A DNA stretch of 64,000 nucleotides from Amycolatopsis deserti (GTDB lineage Bacteria; Actinomycetota; Actinomycetes; Mycobacteriales; Pseudonocardiaceae). The translations under genes and the position numbers were made by a program. The stretch spans positions 925,914-989,913 of the forward strand of contig NZ_BNAU01000002.1 of assembly GCF_014653945.1 (NCBI RefSeq), in the 5' to 3' direction. Shown piece by piece: positions 41,356 to 49,814 of the stretch; positions within the stretch are counted from its first letter, which is position 1; each line of letters opens with the position of its first letter. Below the pieces are notes generated by a model. That model was not told the origin of the DNA and made no database searches. It worked only from the letters and a program-made list of their open reading frames with translations.

Positions 41356-41997
41356 ATGGTGATCGGCGTGGTGACCGAAACCCGGAACCGGCAGGACCGC
41401 GCGGCGGGCACGCGCACGTTGATCCTGGACGCCGCCGTGGCGTGCCTGGTCGAGCTGGGCTACGCGGGCGCGTCCACGTTGGCCATCCAGGCCAAGGCCG
41501 GTGTGTCGCGGGGCCGGCTGCTGCACCACTTCCCGTCCCGGGACGAGCTGCTGGTCGCGGCCTCGCAGCACCTGACGGCGACGCGGCTCGCCCAGACCGA
41601 GGTGCGGGTCGCCGAGCAGCTGGCGGACGAGCCGGAGGGCCCGCGGCGGGTCGAGCGGTGCATCGAGCTGCTGTGGACGACCTTCCACGAGCCGCCGTTC
41701 TGGGCCGCGGTCGAGTTGTGGACCGCGGCGCGGACCAACGCGGCGCTCGCGGCAGCGCTGCGGCCGGAGGAGCGGGCGCTGCGGGACGCGATCCGCGAGG
41801 TCGGCGACCGGATCTGGGGACCGGCGGTGTGCGCGCACCCGAACTACCCCGAGCTGCGGGAACTGCTGTTCACGAGCATGCGGGGCGCGGCGCTGCCCTA
41901 CACCTTCGAACGCCGCCGGGACCCGTCGAACGACCCGCACGTCCCGCTGTGGAAGTCGCTGGCGCACCGCCTGCTCTTCGCCGACGGTCAGTGTTGA
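41356..41997 (+). CDS. TetR-family repressor of the acyl-CoA catabolic genes
   Basis: 213 residues from the ATG at 41356; GTGs at 41368 and 41371 are alternatives. HTH about 15-65: T-R-T-L-I-L-D-A-A-V-A-C-L-V-E-L-G-Y-A-G-A-S-T-L-A-I-Q-A-K-A-G-V-S-R-G-R-L-L-H-H-F-P-S-R-D-E-L. The C-terminal domain is of the FadR/PsrA-like acyl-CoA-sensing sort by context only. Matching operators lie directly upstream and across its stop codon, so it should control itself, the divergent operon and the downstream synthetase. Confidence 0.88.
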   Translation: MVIGVVTETRNRQDRAAGTRTLILDAAVACLVELGYAGASTLAIQAKAGVSRGRLLHHFPSRDELLVAASQHLTATRLAQTEVRVAEQLADEPEGPRRVERCIELLWTTFHEPPFWAAVELWTAARTNAALAAALRPEERALRDAIREVGDRIWGPAVCAHPNYPELRELLFTSMRGAALPYTFERRRDPSNDPHVPLWKSLAHRLLFADGQC

Positions 41998-42002
41998 CTG
42001 TT
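41983..42002. promoter_or_regulatory. TetR operator, copy 2 (over the tetR stop codon)
   Basis: GACGGTCAGTGTTGACTGTT agrees at 17 of 20 bases with the reverse complement of operator copy 1. It covers the last four codons and the stop of tetR, 57 bases before the next acyl-CoA synthetase gene. A promoter for that gene under the same repressor is implied. Confidence 0.65.
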
Positions 42003-42059
42003 TCGCTCCGCGCACGGTAGAAACGCGGTACCTGACCCACCGGATCGCCGAGGTTGCCG

Positions 42060-43652
42060 ATGTCCGGAGTTGTCGAAGTACCGCGCCTGCTCGGGCGCGG
42101 GATGACGATGGGCGACCAGCTCGCCCGCCACGCACGCACCCAGGGCGGCCGGCCCGCCTTCTCGTTCGAGGGCGCCACCCTCACCTACAGCCAGTTCGAC
42201 ACGCGCGTGAGCCGGCTGGCGAACGCGTTGCGCGAGCGGGGCGTCGGCTACGGCGACCGCGTCGTCGTGCTCGGCCTGAACACGCTGGAAGTGCTGGAAA
42301 CCTACTTCGCGTCGACGCGCCTTGGCGCGATCTGCGTGCCGGTGAACTTCCGGCTCGTGGCCGACGAGATCGCCTACGTGCTCGCCGACAGCGGGGCCCG
42401 GGCCAGCGTGGTGCACGCGCCGCTCGCCCCGGCGCTGGCCAAGGCACGCGAGCAGGTCGACGACCCGGGCCCGTGCCTGGTGTTCGGCGGCGCGTTCGAG
42501 GGCATGGCGGACTACGAGGAGGCGCTGGCCGCGGCGTCGCCGGAGTTCGACGAGATCACGGTGGACGAGCAGGACCCGGCGTTCATCATGTACACCTCGG
42601 GCACCACCGGGCGGCCGAAGGGCGCCGTGCTCACCCACCACAACCTGCTGATGCACGCGTTCAGCAACATGGCGTCGCTGGGCACCGGGCCGGAGGACAA
42701 GGTGTGGCTGGCCGCCGCGCCGCTGTTCCACATCGCCGGGCTGTCCGGGATGCTGCCGAACCTGCTGCTCGGCGGGCGGACGGTGCTGCTGCCGAGCGGC
42801 CAGTTCGACCCGGTGGCGGTGGTGGATCTGATGGAGCGCGAGCGGGTGTCGTCGGTGTTCCTGGTGCCGGCGCAGTGGCAGGCGATCGTGAACGTGCCGG
42901 GGATCCGCGAGCGGGATCTGTCGGCGCTGTCGAAGATCTCGTGGGGCGCGGCGCCGGCGTCGACGACCCTGCTGCGCACGATGATCGAGGTGTTCCCGCA
43001 GGCGGAGGTGACGACGGCGTTCGGGCAGACCGAGTGCAGCCCGGTGACCACGCTGCTGCGTGGCGAGGACTCGATCCGCAAGATCGGGTCGGTCGGCAAG
43101 CCGATGCTCAACGTCGAGGTGCGCGTGGTCGACGACGACATGAACGACGTGCCGCGGGGCGAGGTGGGCGAGATCGTCTACCGCAGCCCGATGGTGATGA
43201 AGGAGTACTGGAACAAGCCGGCCGAGACGGCGGAGGCGTTCCGCGGCGGCTGGTTCCACTCCGGTGACCTGGTGCGGCAGGACGAGGACGGCTACTACTT
43301 CGTGGTGGACCGCAAGAAGGACATGATCATCTCCGGTGGCGAGAACATCTACTGCGCCGAGGTGGAGAACGTCCTGGCGGCGCACCCGAAGATCGGTGAG
43401 GTCGCGTTGATCGGCATGCCGGACGACAAGTGGGGCGAGACGCCGCTGGCGGTGATCTCACCCCGGACACCCGGCGACGCACCCACGGCGGCCGAGCTGG
43501 AGGAGTGGTGCCTCGACCGGTTGGCCCGGTACAAGCGGCCGCGCCGGATCGCGGTGGTGCCGGCGCTGCCGCGGAACCCGAGCGGGAAGGTGCTGAAGAC
43601 CCAGCTGCGCGCGGACCGGGAGGCGGGCAAGCTGCCGATCGAGTCGGCTTAG
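42060..43652 (+). CDS. Acyl-CoA synthetase (AMP-binding, long/medium chain FadD-like)
   Basis: 530 residues from the ATG at 42060 (GAGG upstream). Phosphate loop [13 protein letters not shown] near 178, F-G-Q-T-E-C-S near 322, [12 protein letters not shown] near 400, and [15 protein letters not shown] linker. C-terminal Lys in [10 protein letters not shown] near 505. A second synthetase under the same TetR as the divergent operon suggests two acid substrates or two stages (intact molecule and a shortened acid). Transcribed alone. Confidence 0.93.
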   Translation: MSGVVEVPRLLGRGMTMGDQLARHARTQGGRPAFSFEGATLTYSQFDTRVSRLANALRERGVGYGDRVVVLGLNTLEVLETYFASTRLGAICVPVNFRLVADEIAYVLADSGARASVVHAPLAPALAKAREQVDDPGPCLVFGGAFEGMADYEEALAAASPEFDEITVDEQDPAFIMYTSGTTGRPKGAVLTHHNLLMHAFSNMASLGTGPEDKVWLAAAPLFHIAGLSGMLPNLLLGGRTVLLPSGQFDPVAVVDLMERERVSSVFLVPAQWQAIVNVPGIRERDLSALSKISWGAAPASTTLLRTMIEVFPQAEVTTAFGQTECSPVTTLLRGEDSIRKIGSVGKPMLNVEVRVVDDDMNDVPRGEVGEIVYRSPMVMKEYWNKPAETAEAFRGGWFHSGDLVRQDEDGYYFVVDRKKDMIISGGENIYCAEVENVLAAHPKIGEVALIGMPDDKWGETPLAVISPRTPGDAPTAAELEEWCLDRLARYKRPRRIAVVPALPRNPSGKVLKTQLRADREAGKLPIESA

Positions 43653-43820
43653 CCGGCGTGCCCCTTCTGCCAGGTGCCATCCGCAGTCCACAACCGTTCA
43701 TGCGCGGTCTTCCAAGGACCGTAACGTTCGGGCAAGCCACGCCATGGCGCCCCGGACCGCGGCCGGCCCACCACAACCCAAGACCAACCCAGCCCTACCA
43801 GCTAGATCAATCACAAGACA

Positions 43821-45041
43821 CTAGTCGGCGACGAGGACGGTCTTGATCGCGTCGTCGTGGCAGTGCTCGCGCAGCGCCGCGGGCGCCGCGCTGAACGGGG
43901 CGGTGTTCGAGGTCACCACTTCGGGCCGGAGCCGGCCGTCGGCCATGAGGGCGAGGACCTCCGGGATCAGGGTGCGCACGTGACTGCGTCCGATGTGGAC
44001 CGTCACGTTCCGGACGTACGCGGCGGCCAGCGGGACGGCGGCCCGCCGGTGCAACGACCACACGCACGTGCACACGCCGTCCGGAGCGGTGTGCCGGAGA
44101 ACCTGGCGCAGCCCGGCCGGCGTGCCGGTGGCGTCGACGGTCAGCGGGGCGGTGGGCCACTCGCGCGGCCGCCGGGCGTCGAGCGCACCGAGCCCGAGCC
44201 CGGCTGCCAGCTCGCGCACGCCGGGCCGGCTGTCGGCGACGCTGACCCGGCGCGCGCCGAGTGCCCGCGCGATGAGTCCGGCGTAGAGCACTGTGCTGGA
44301 GGTCAACGGATCCCGCCGGGTGGTCCGGCCGACGATGAGCACCTCGGCGTCGGGTTCGCGCGCGAGCAGCGCGGGCAGGTGGGGCGCGACCTGCCGGTAC
44401 GCGTCGCTGACGCTGTCGGCCACGCCGGCCGCCGCGGCCGGGTCGATGCCCTCCGGCAGCGGGACGAGCATGGCGTCGGCGAACGGAACCGCGAGCCGGT
44501 CGGCCAGCGCGCCGCCCCACAGCCCGCCGGCGAGCCCGAAGCCGTACATCGACGCCGGCGGTACCGCGGTGCAGCTGCCCGTGAAACCGTGCCGGCACGG
44601 TGGGCACGCCCCGCAGCTGATCTGGAACGGCACCACCACGCGCTGCCCCGGCCGCACCGACCGCACGAAGTCGCCGACTTCGAGCACCTCGGCGACGCAC
44701 TCATGGCCGAGGTGCAATGGCAGCGGGAACGGCGTCCGCCCCAGCATCATCGCCCGGTCCAGGTCGCAGGTGGCGACGGCCAGCGGCCGCACGAGCGCGC
44801 CCGCCGGCCCGGGTAGCGACGGCGCGGGAACCGATCGCCAGCGCGGACCGCCGCCGGGCAAGACCACCAGTCCCCGCATCGAGGCCCGTCGCCGCCCGCG
44901 CACCGCGCCGACGATGCGTGTCCACCGGGCCGGGGCGTCCCGCCACAGCGCGAGTGCGGCCGCGTTCAGCGCGTTCGGGGTGAGCATCGCGGCGTAGTGC
45001 GCGAGCGCGTTCCGCGGCGGGATCGGCCGGTCCGTGGCCAT
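43821..45041 (-). CDS. Zinc-dependent medium-chain alcohol dehydrogenase
   Basis: 406 residues from the ATG at 45041 with GGGGGAG upstream. The MDR core begins near residue 55 (M-R-G-L-V-V-L-P-G-G-G), so 54 residues are an N-terminal extension (N-A-L-A-H-Y-A-A-M-L-T-P-N-A-L-N-A-A-A-L) not usual in the family; the inner Met is an alternative start. Zinc sites: G-H-E-C-V near 113 and the structural quartet S-C-G-A-C-P-P-C-R-H-G-F-T-G-S-C near 142-157. The catalytic first ligand is C-D (A-T-C-D-L). NAD(P)-dependent alcohol oxidation is likely; divergent from a TetR gene. Confidence 0.85.
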   Translation of the reverse strand: MATDRPIPPRNALAHYAAMLTPNALNAAALALWRDAPARWTRIVGAVRGRRRASMRGLVVLPGGGPRWRSVPAPSLPGPAGALVRPLAVATCDLDRAMMLGRTPFPLPLHLGHECVAEVLEVGDFVRSVRPGQRVVVPFQISCGACPPCRHGFTGSCTAVPPASMYGFGLAGGLWGGALADRLAVPFADAMLVPLPEGIDPAAAAGVADSVSDAYRQVAPHLPALLAREPDAEVLIVGRTTRRDPLTSSTVLYAGLIARALGARRVSVADSRPGVRELAAGLGLGALDARRPREWPTAPLTVDATGTPAGLRQVLRHTAPDGVCTCVWSLHRRAAVPLAAAYVRNVTVHIGRSHVRTLIPEVLALMADGRLRPEVVTSNTAPFSAAPAALREHCHDDAIKTVLVAD

Positions 45042-45068
45042 GTCACTCCCCCAGGACAGAAACCATGT

Positions 45069-45092
45069 GGTTCCCAGTCTTGAACGGGAACC
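45069..45092. promoter_or_regulatory. Operator between the dehydrogenase and tetR
   Basis: Perfect arms GGTTCCC (45069-45075) and GGGAACC (45086-45092) with a ten-base spacer, in the 64-base gap between divergent starts. Probably bound by the adjacent TetR. Confidence 0.6.
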
Positions 45093-45105
45093 GGCGGGTG
45101 TCAAG

Positions 45106-45747
45106 ATGGCGGTTGTGCAGCCACCCTCCCGCCCGTACCGGGGCACCCCGGCGCAGGACCGCGTCACCGCGCGGCGCGACCGGCTCATCAAGGCCGGGAT
45201 CGACGTCTTCGGCACCATCGGCTACCGCGCCGCCACCGTGCAGCGTGTGTGCGCCGGGGCGGGGCTGACCAAGCGCTACTTCTACGAGTCCTTCGCCGAC
45301 AGCGAAGCGCTGCTGCTCGCCTGCTACGAGCGGGCGGCCGACCAGATCCACGCCGCGATGGTGGGTGCCGTGACCGGGGCGCCGGCCACGCTCGCGGACC
45401 GGCTGCACGCCGCGCTGGCCGGGTACTACGGCGCGATCGCCGACGACCAGCGCCTCGCCCGCCTCACACTGCTGGAGATCCTGGGCGTGAGCCCGGCCGT
45501 GGACGCGGCGTACCAGGCCCAGACCGAACGCTTCGCCCGTTCGGTCGAACTCCTCGCCGTCGAAGCGTTCCAGGCCAGTGGCTTGACGCCGGTCCGGCGG
45601 CACCTCGTCGCGCAGGGGATCATCGGCGCGATCACCACCACCGCGACGCAGTGGCTGCTCACCGGGCGGCGCACACCCTTGGGTGACGTCGTCGCGGCGT
45701 CCGAGACGCTGGTGCTCGCCGTCCTCGATCACCTCAGGGGCGCTTGA
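45106..45747 (+). CDS. TetR-family regulator
   Basis: 213 residues from the ATG at 45106; the longer frame starting at 45034 would run through the operator. HTH: R-L-I-K-A-G-I-D-V-F-G-T-I-G-Y-R-A-A-T-V-Q-R-V-C-A-G-A-G-L-T-K-R-Y-F-Y-E-S-F-A-D-S-E-A-L near 17-62. Divergent from the zinc alcohol dehydrogenase and likely its repressor. Confidence 0.86.
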   Translation: MAVVQPPSRPYRGTPAQDRVTARRDRLIKAGIDVFGTIGYRAATVQRVCAGAGLTKRYFYESFADSEALLLACYERAADQIHAAMVGAVTGAPATLADRLHAALAGYYGAIADDQRLARLTLLEILGVSPAVDAAYQAQTERFARSVELLAVEAFQASGLTPVRRHLVAQGIIGAITTTATQWLLTGRRTPLGDVVAASETLVLAVLDHLRGA

Positions 45748-45751
45748 CGAC

Positions 45752-45770
45752 CCCGCGCTTGGACCGCGGG
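45752..45770. terminator. Hairpin between convergent tetR and HMG-CoA lyase genes
   Basis: Six-base arms CCCGCG/CGCGGG with a seven-base loop, five bases after the tetR stop and 15 before the lyase 3' end. No T-run. Modest evidence for a shared terminator. Confidence 0.4.
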
Positions 45771-45785
45771 AGGGCGCGCGAAGCC

Positions 45786-46730
45786 CTAGCCGCCGGTGAG
45801 GGCCTTCACGACGCGCGACGGGCTGGGGCGGCCGAGCTGCTGCGCCATCCAGGCGCTGGTGCGCACCAGCGCGTCCAGGTCCACGCCGTGCTCGACGCCC
45901 AGGCCGTCGAGCATCCAGACGAGGTCCTCGGTGGCGAGGTTGCCGGTGGCGGCCTTGGCGTAGGGGCAGCCGCCGAGGCCGCCCGCGGAGGAGTCCACTG
46001 TGGTCACTCCGGCCCGGAGCGCGGCGAGCGTGTTGGACAGCGCCTGGCCGTAGGTGTCGTGGAAGTGCACGGCGAGCTGGGAGACGTCGCCGAAGCCTGC
46101 GAGGACCGCCTCGACGTGCCCCGGGGTGGCGACGCCGATCGTGTCGCCGAGGGAGAGCTGGAAGCAGCCCATGTCGAGGAGCCGTCGCCCGGCGGTCGCG
46201 ACCTGCTCGACGGGCACGGCGCCCTCCCACGGGTCGCCGAAGCACATGGAGAGGTAGGCGCGCACCTCCAGTCCTTCGTGGCGGGCCCGCCGCACGACCG
46301 GCTCGAACATCGCGAACTGCTCGTCGAAGGAGCGGTTGAGGTTCTTGCGCGCGAAGGTCTCGGTGGCGCTGCCGAAGATCGCGATCGATTCCACGCCCAG
46401 CGCCAGGGCCCGGTCCAGGCCGCGCTCGTTGGGGACCAGGACGGGGTAGTTCGTGCCCGGGCGCCGGTCGAGCTTGGCGAGCAGGTCGTCGGCGTCGGCC
46501 AGCTGCGGAACCCACTTGGGGTGGACGAAACTGGTCGCCTCGAGGGTCGTCAGGCCCGCCGCGGCGAGCCGGTCGAGGAACTCGAGCTTGGTGTCCAGGC
46601 TGACCACGGTCTGCTCGTTCTGGAGCCCGTCACGCGCCCCGACCTCCCAGATCGTGATTCGATCGGGCAGCTCGTTCCGGGACGCCTCCCGCTGGGGCAG
46701 CCCCAGCTCACGCACACTAGCCACACCCAC
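45786..46730 (-). CDS. Hydroxymethylglutaryl-CoA lyase
   Basis: 314 residues from a GTG at 46730; another GTG two codons in is possible. TIM-barrel aldolase: W-E-V-G-A-R-D-G-L-Q-N-E near 28-39 (Arg/Asp active site), S-F-V-H-P-K-W-V-P-Q near 67, L-G-D-T-I-G-V-A-T-P near 195, H-F-H-D-T-Y-G-Q-A near 222 (metal His pair) and G-G-L-G-G-C-P-Y-A near 253 (catalytic Cys). It splits HMG-CoA to acetyl-CoA and acetoacetate, or does a related aldol cleavage. No leucine-catabolism genes (liuABCD) are adjacent, so it may serve the nearby acyl-CoA pathway or a branched terpenoid acid. Confidence 0.92.
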   Translation of the reverse strand: MGVASVRELGLPQREASRNELPDRITIWEVGARDGLQNEQTVVSLDTKLEFLDRLAAAGLTTLEATSFVHPKWVPQLADADDLLAKLDRRPGTNYPVLVPNERGLDRALALGVESIAIFGSATETFARKNLNRSFDEQFAMFEPVVRRARHEGLEVRAYLSMCFGDPWEGAVPVEQVATAGRRLLDMGCFQLSLGDTIGVATPGHVEAVLAGFGDVSQLAVHFHDTYGQALSNTLAALRAGVTTVDSSAGGLGGCPYAKAATGNLATEDLVWMLDGLGVEHGVDLDALVRTSAWMAQQLGRPSPSRVVKALTGG

Positions 46731-46870
46731 AGGTTAACGCTGACTAACGCGGACGTCCAGCGGCGCGCACTGAACCCAGCGACCACCTCGCCAAGGTGAC
46801 GGGCGTGCTGTTCCGTCATCCCGGAGCCTGCCCGTCCGGCGAGGACATCTCTTGATCTTTAAACCGGCGC

Positions 46871-46923
46871 CGCCTTCGGCAGGCGAAGAGCCCGCCCTAC
46901 GGGCGGAGGCGCCTTACGGCGCC
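46871..46923. repeat. Cluster of short GC hairpins with TTCG/TACG-type loops
   Basis: Three small hairpins in series: near 46871-46885 (CGCC/GGCG with TTCG in the loop), 46892-46906 (CCGCCC-TAC-GGGCGG) and 46908-46923 (GGCGCC-TTAC-GGCGCC). They lie upstream of the HMG-CoA lyase gene, in a 400-base gene-free stretch (46731-47131). They could be dispersed palindromic repeats or RNA-stabilising structures. No coding signal is seen in this gap. Confidence 0.5.
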
Positions 46924-46938
46924 GAACGGTCACCTTAC

Positions 46939-47066
46939 GACCACCCCCGCCCCCGATTCCTGATTGTGTTTCGGTCGCCGATCAGGCGTGTCAAGGCGGG
47001 AAAGAGTACCTTGACACGCCTGATCGGCGACCAAAAGCAGGCTGTGGATCGGGGGCGGGGGAGGTC
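46939..47066. repeat. 128-bp compound palindrome (MITE-like or large cruciform element)
   Basis: Inner arms of 24 perfect base pairs (46973-46996 with 47009-47032) around a 12-base loop, and outer arms of 19 bases with one mismatch (46939-46957 with 47048-47066). Inner and outer arms are separated on each side by exactly 15 non-matching bases, so both share one centre at 47002.5. No T-run follows on either strand, so it is not a plain intrinsic terminator. The symmetry suggests a transposon-derived miniature element, a binding platform or a DNA cruciform. It sits between the alcohol dehydrogenase 3' end and the HMG-CoA lyase start. Confidence 0.75.
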
Positions 47067-47131
47067 TGGGGCGTAGTCGGTCTCCTTGCGTCGCCGGCTG
47101 CCTGCCCGTTCTCTCTCCCCCGCCACCTGTC

Positions 47132-48247
47132 CTAACCTTGGCCGTGCACCACCACGCCCCGGATGTTCTTGCCCGCCACCAAGTCTTCGTACCCCTGGTT
47201 CACATCCTCCAGGCGGTACCGGTTGGTCACCAGCTCGTCCAGCTTCAGGCTGCCGGCCTGGTACAGGTCCAGCATCTTGAGGATGTCCCGCTGCGGGTTG
47301 CCGCTGCCGAACAGGCTGCCCTTGATCGTCTTCTCCCACAGGGTCAGCACCGCGCCGGAGACGTGGATCGTCGCCTTCGCGGGGTCCGCCAAGCCCGTCA
47401 CCACGACGACCCCGCCCTTGCCGACGACGTCGAACGCGGCCGACATGACCTCCTCGTCCACCACGCCGACCGTGACCAGCGCCTTGTCGGCACCCTGCCC
47501 CCGGGTCAGCTCGGTGACCACCTCGTGCGCCTCGGCCGCGGTGGCGAACGCGTGCGTGGCGCCCAGCTTCAACGCGGTGTCCCGCTTGAACGCCAACGGA
47601 TCGACCACCACGACGTTCTTCGCCCCGGCGTGGGCCGCGCCCTGCACCGAGTTGATGCCGATCCCGCCGATCCCGTAGATCACCACGGTTTCGCCCGGCC
47701 GCACGTCACCCGCGTACACCGCCGTGCCCCACCCGGTCGGCACGCCACAGCCGACGAGCACCGCCGTCTCCAGCGGCACGCTTTCGTCCACTTTGACCAC
47801 CGAGTGCTGCGAAATCGTGGAGTACTCGGCGAACGTGCCGAGCATGCACATCTGACCGTAGTCCACGCCACCGGAGTGGAACCGGAAACTGCCGTCCGGG
47901 AAGCTGCCCTCCAGGATCGTCGCGCCCATGTCGCACAGGCTCTGGTGCCCGGTGGCGCAGTAGCGGCAGGTGCCGCAGTTCGGGATGAACGAGCACACCA
48001 CGTGGTCCCCGGGCTTGACCTTCGTCACCCCCGGCCCGACCTCCTCGATGATCCCAGCGCCCTCGTGCCCGCCGACGATCGGGAACCGCGGTGGCAGGTC
48101 ACCGTCGGACAGGTGCAGGTCCGAGTGGCACAACCCGGCGGCGACGTAGCGGATGAGGACCTCGCCCTCCTTCGGGCCGTCCAGGTCCAGCTCGGTGATC
48201 TCGAACGGGGTCTTGAAATCAGTCAGTACAGCAGCCTTGACCTTCAT
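47132..48247 (-). CDS. NDMA-dependent (mycofactocin-type) zinc alcohol dehydrogenase
   Basis: 371 residues from the ATG at 48247 with GAGGAGAG upstream. G-L-C-H-S-D-L-H near 38 (catalytic Cys), G-G-H-E-G-A-G near 60, structural zinc C-G-T-C-R-Y-C-A-T-G-H-Q-S-L-C near 90-104, and the insert F-R-F-H-S-G-G-V-D-Y-G-Q-M-C-M-L-G-T-F-A-E-Y typical of the Rxyl_3153-like NDMA-dependent group. Members hold NADH tightly and use mycofactocin for reoxidation. No mycofactocin genes (mftA-F) are in the window. Operon with the aldehyde dehydrogenase 11 bases upstream: alcohol to aldehyde to acid. Confidence 0.9.
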   Translation of the reverse strand: MKVKAAVLTDFKTPFEITELDLDGPKEGEVLIRYVAAGLCHSDLHLSDGDLPPRFPIVGGHEGAGIIEEVGPGVTKVKPGDHVVCSFIPNCGTCRYCATGHQSLCDMGATILEGSFPDGSFRFHSGGVDYGQMCMLGTFAEYSTISQHSVVKVDESVPLETAVLVGCGVPTGWGTAVYAGDVRPGETVVIYGIGGIGINSVQGAAHAGAKNVVVVDPLAFKRDTALKLGATHAFATAAEAHEVVTELTRGQGADKALVTVGVVDEEVMSAAFDVVGKGGVVVVTGLADPAKATIHVSGAVLTLWEKTIKGSLFGSGNPQRDILKMLDLYQAGSLKLDELVTNRYRLEDVNQGYEDLVAGKNIRGVVVHGQG

Positions 48248-48258
48248 GGGAACTCTCC

Positions 48259-49758
48259 TCAGAGCGCGACGTTGACGGCTTTGGTCTGGGTGTAGAGATC
48301 GATGGCCTCGGCGCCGAGCTCGCGGCCCCAGCCGGACTGCTTGTACCCGCCGAACGGGATCGCGGTGTCGAAGCCGTTGTAGCAGTTGACCCACACCGAA
48401 CCGGCCTTGATCTGCTTGGCCACCCGGTGCGCCTTGGAGATGTCCCGCGTCCAAATGCCGGCGGCCAGGCCGTACTCGGTGTCGTTCGCCGCCGCGGCGA
48501 GACCGTCCTCGGCCGAGAACGGGATCGCGGCCACCACCGGGCCGAAGATCTCCTCGCGCACCACGCTCATGTCCTCGCGCACGTCCACCAGCACCGTCGG
48601 CTCGACGTAGTAGCCGGAGTCGCCGTGACGGCCGCCGCCGGTCAGGGCACGGGCGCCGTCGGCGAGGCCCTGCCGCAGGTAGCTGGTGACGCGGTCGAGC
48701 TGCTCCTGCGACACGAGCGGGCCGAGCTGCGTCGTCGGGTCCAGGCCCGGGCCGATCTTGACCTGGCTGGCGAACTCGGCGACGCCCTGCGTGAACTCGT
48801 CGAAGATGGACTCCTCGACGAACAACCGCGTGCCGGCCACACAGCACTGGCCGTGGTTGAACAGCCAGGCGTTGGCCGAGCCGGGGATCGCGGCCTCCAG
48901 GTCGGCGTCGGCGAACACGATGTTGGGGCTCTTGCCGCCCAGCTCCAGCGACACCTTCTTCAGGTTGCCCTTGGCCGCGTCCACGATCTTCTTGCCCACC
49001 TCGGTGGAGCCGGTGAACGCGACCTTGTCGACGTCGTCGTGCGCGGCCAGCGCGGCGCCCGCGTCACCGAACCCGGTGAGGATGTTGACCACGCCGTCCG
49101 GGAACCCGGCCTCGCAGAACAGCTCGCCCAGCAGCAGCGCGGTGAGCGGGGTCTGCTCGGCCGGCTTGAGGATGACCGTGTTGCCGGCCGCGAGCGCGGG
49201 CGCGAGCTTGAACGCGGCCATCACCAGCGGGAAGTTCCACGGGATGATCTGCGCGCACACGCCGACCGGTTCCCGCAGCGTGTACGCGTGCCACTGGCTG
49301 CCCGGGATCCACGGCACCGAAGGGGTGATCGTGCGGCCCTCGATCTTGGTGGCCCACCCCGCGTAGTAGTGGAAGATGTCGGCCGACCAGGCGACGTCGA
49401 CCCCCTGCGCGACGGCCACGGACTTGCCGTTGTCGAGCGCCTCCAGCTGCGCGAACTGCTCGGCGCGCTCCAGCAGCAGGTCACCCACGCGCCAGATCAG
49501 GCGCTGCCGCTCCGACGGGGTGGTGCGCGACCACGGCCCGTCCTCGAACGCGCGCCGCGCCGCGGCCACCGCGCGGTCGACGTCCTCGGCGGCGCCGTGC
49601 GCCACCTCGGTGATCTTCTCCCCCGTGGCGGGGTCGAACGTGGGGAACGTCCGGCCCGACGCCGCGTTCACCCACTGCCCGCCGATCAGCAGCCGCTTGG
49701 TCCCGGACACGAACTCCCGCACCGCCGGATGCACGGCCTGCTCCGCTACCGCAGTCAC
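48259..49758 (-). CDS. Aldehyde dehydrogenase (NAD-dependent)
   Basis: 499 residues from a GTG at 49758 with GAGGAGG upstream. I-P-W-N-F-P-L near 165, F-T-G-S-T-E-V-G near 243, E-L-G-G-K-S-P-N near 265 (general base Glu) and G-Q-C-C-V-A-G-T near 297-304 (catalytic Cys). Closest in spelling to the acetaldehyde/betaine-type dehydrogenases found with AcoR-like activators. First gene of the aldehyde/alcohol dehydrogenase operon; a perfect 21-bp palindrome lies 57 bases upstream. Confidence 0.93.
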   Translation of the reverse strand: MTAVAEQAVHPAVREFVSGTKRLLIGGQWVNAASGRTFPTFDPATGEKITEVAHGAAEDVDRAVAAARRAFEDGPWSRTTPSERQRLIWRVGDLLLERAEQFAQLEALDNGKSVAVAQGVDVAWSADIFHYYAGWATKIEGRTITPSVPWIPGSQWHAYTLREPVGVCAQIIPWNFPLVMAAFKLAPALAAGNTVILKPAEQTPLTALLLGELFCEAGFPDGVVNILTGFGDAGAALAAHDDVDKVAFTGSTEVGKKIVDAAKGNLKKVSLELGGKSPNIVFADADLEAAIPGSANAWLFNHGQCCVAGTRLFVEESIFDEFTQGVAEFASQVKIGPGLDPTTQLGPLVSQEQLDRVTSYLRQGLADGARALTGGGRHGDSGYYVEPTVLVDVREDMSVVREEIFGPVVAAIPFSAEDGLAAAANDTEYGLAAGIWTRDISKAHRVAKQIKAGSVWVNCYNGFDTAIPFGGYKQSGWGRELGAEAIDLYTQTKAVNVAL

Positions 49759-49814
49759 ACCAACCTCCTCGTCGTGGACGTGGCGGTAATGGTGACCTGC
49801 GCAACAGCGAGCTA

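Noticed and set aside
43653-43820. Possible small gene or RNA between the second acyl-CoA synthetase and the zinc dehydrogenase
   Set aside because: No frame with a ribosome binding site, no hairpin of note and no tRNA-like fold; I see nothing definable in these 168 bases.
46973-47032. Large hairpin as an ordinary intrinsic terminator for the alcohol dehydrogenase operon
   Set aside because: No T-run follows on the minus strand (the sequence after the hairpin is GAAACAC), and the outer symmetric arms are not needed for termination.
46871-47066. CRISPR array or tandem repeat
   Set aside because: The repeated units are palindromes of different sequence and size, with no constant repeat and spacer pattern.
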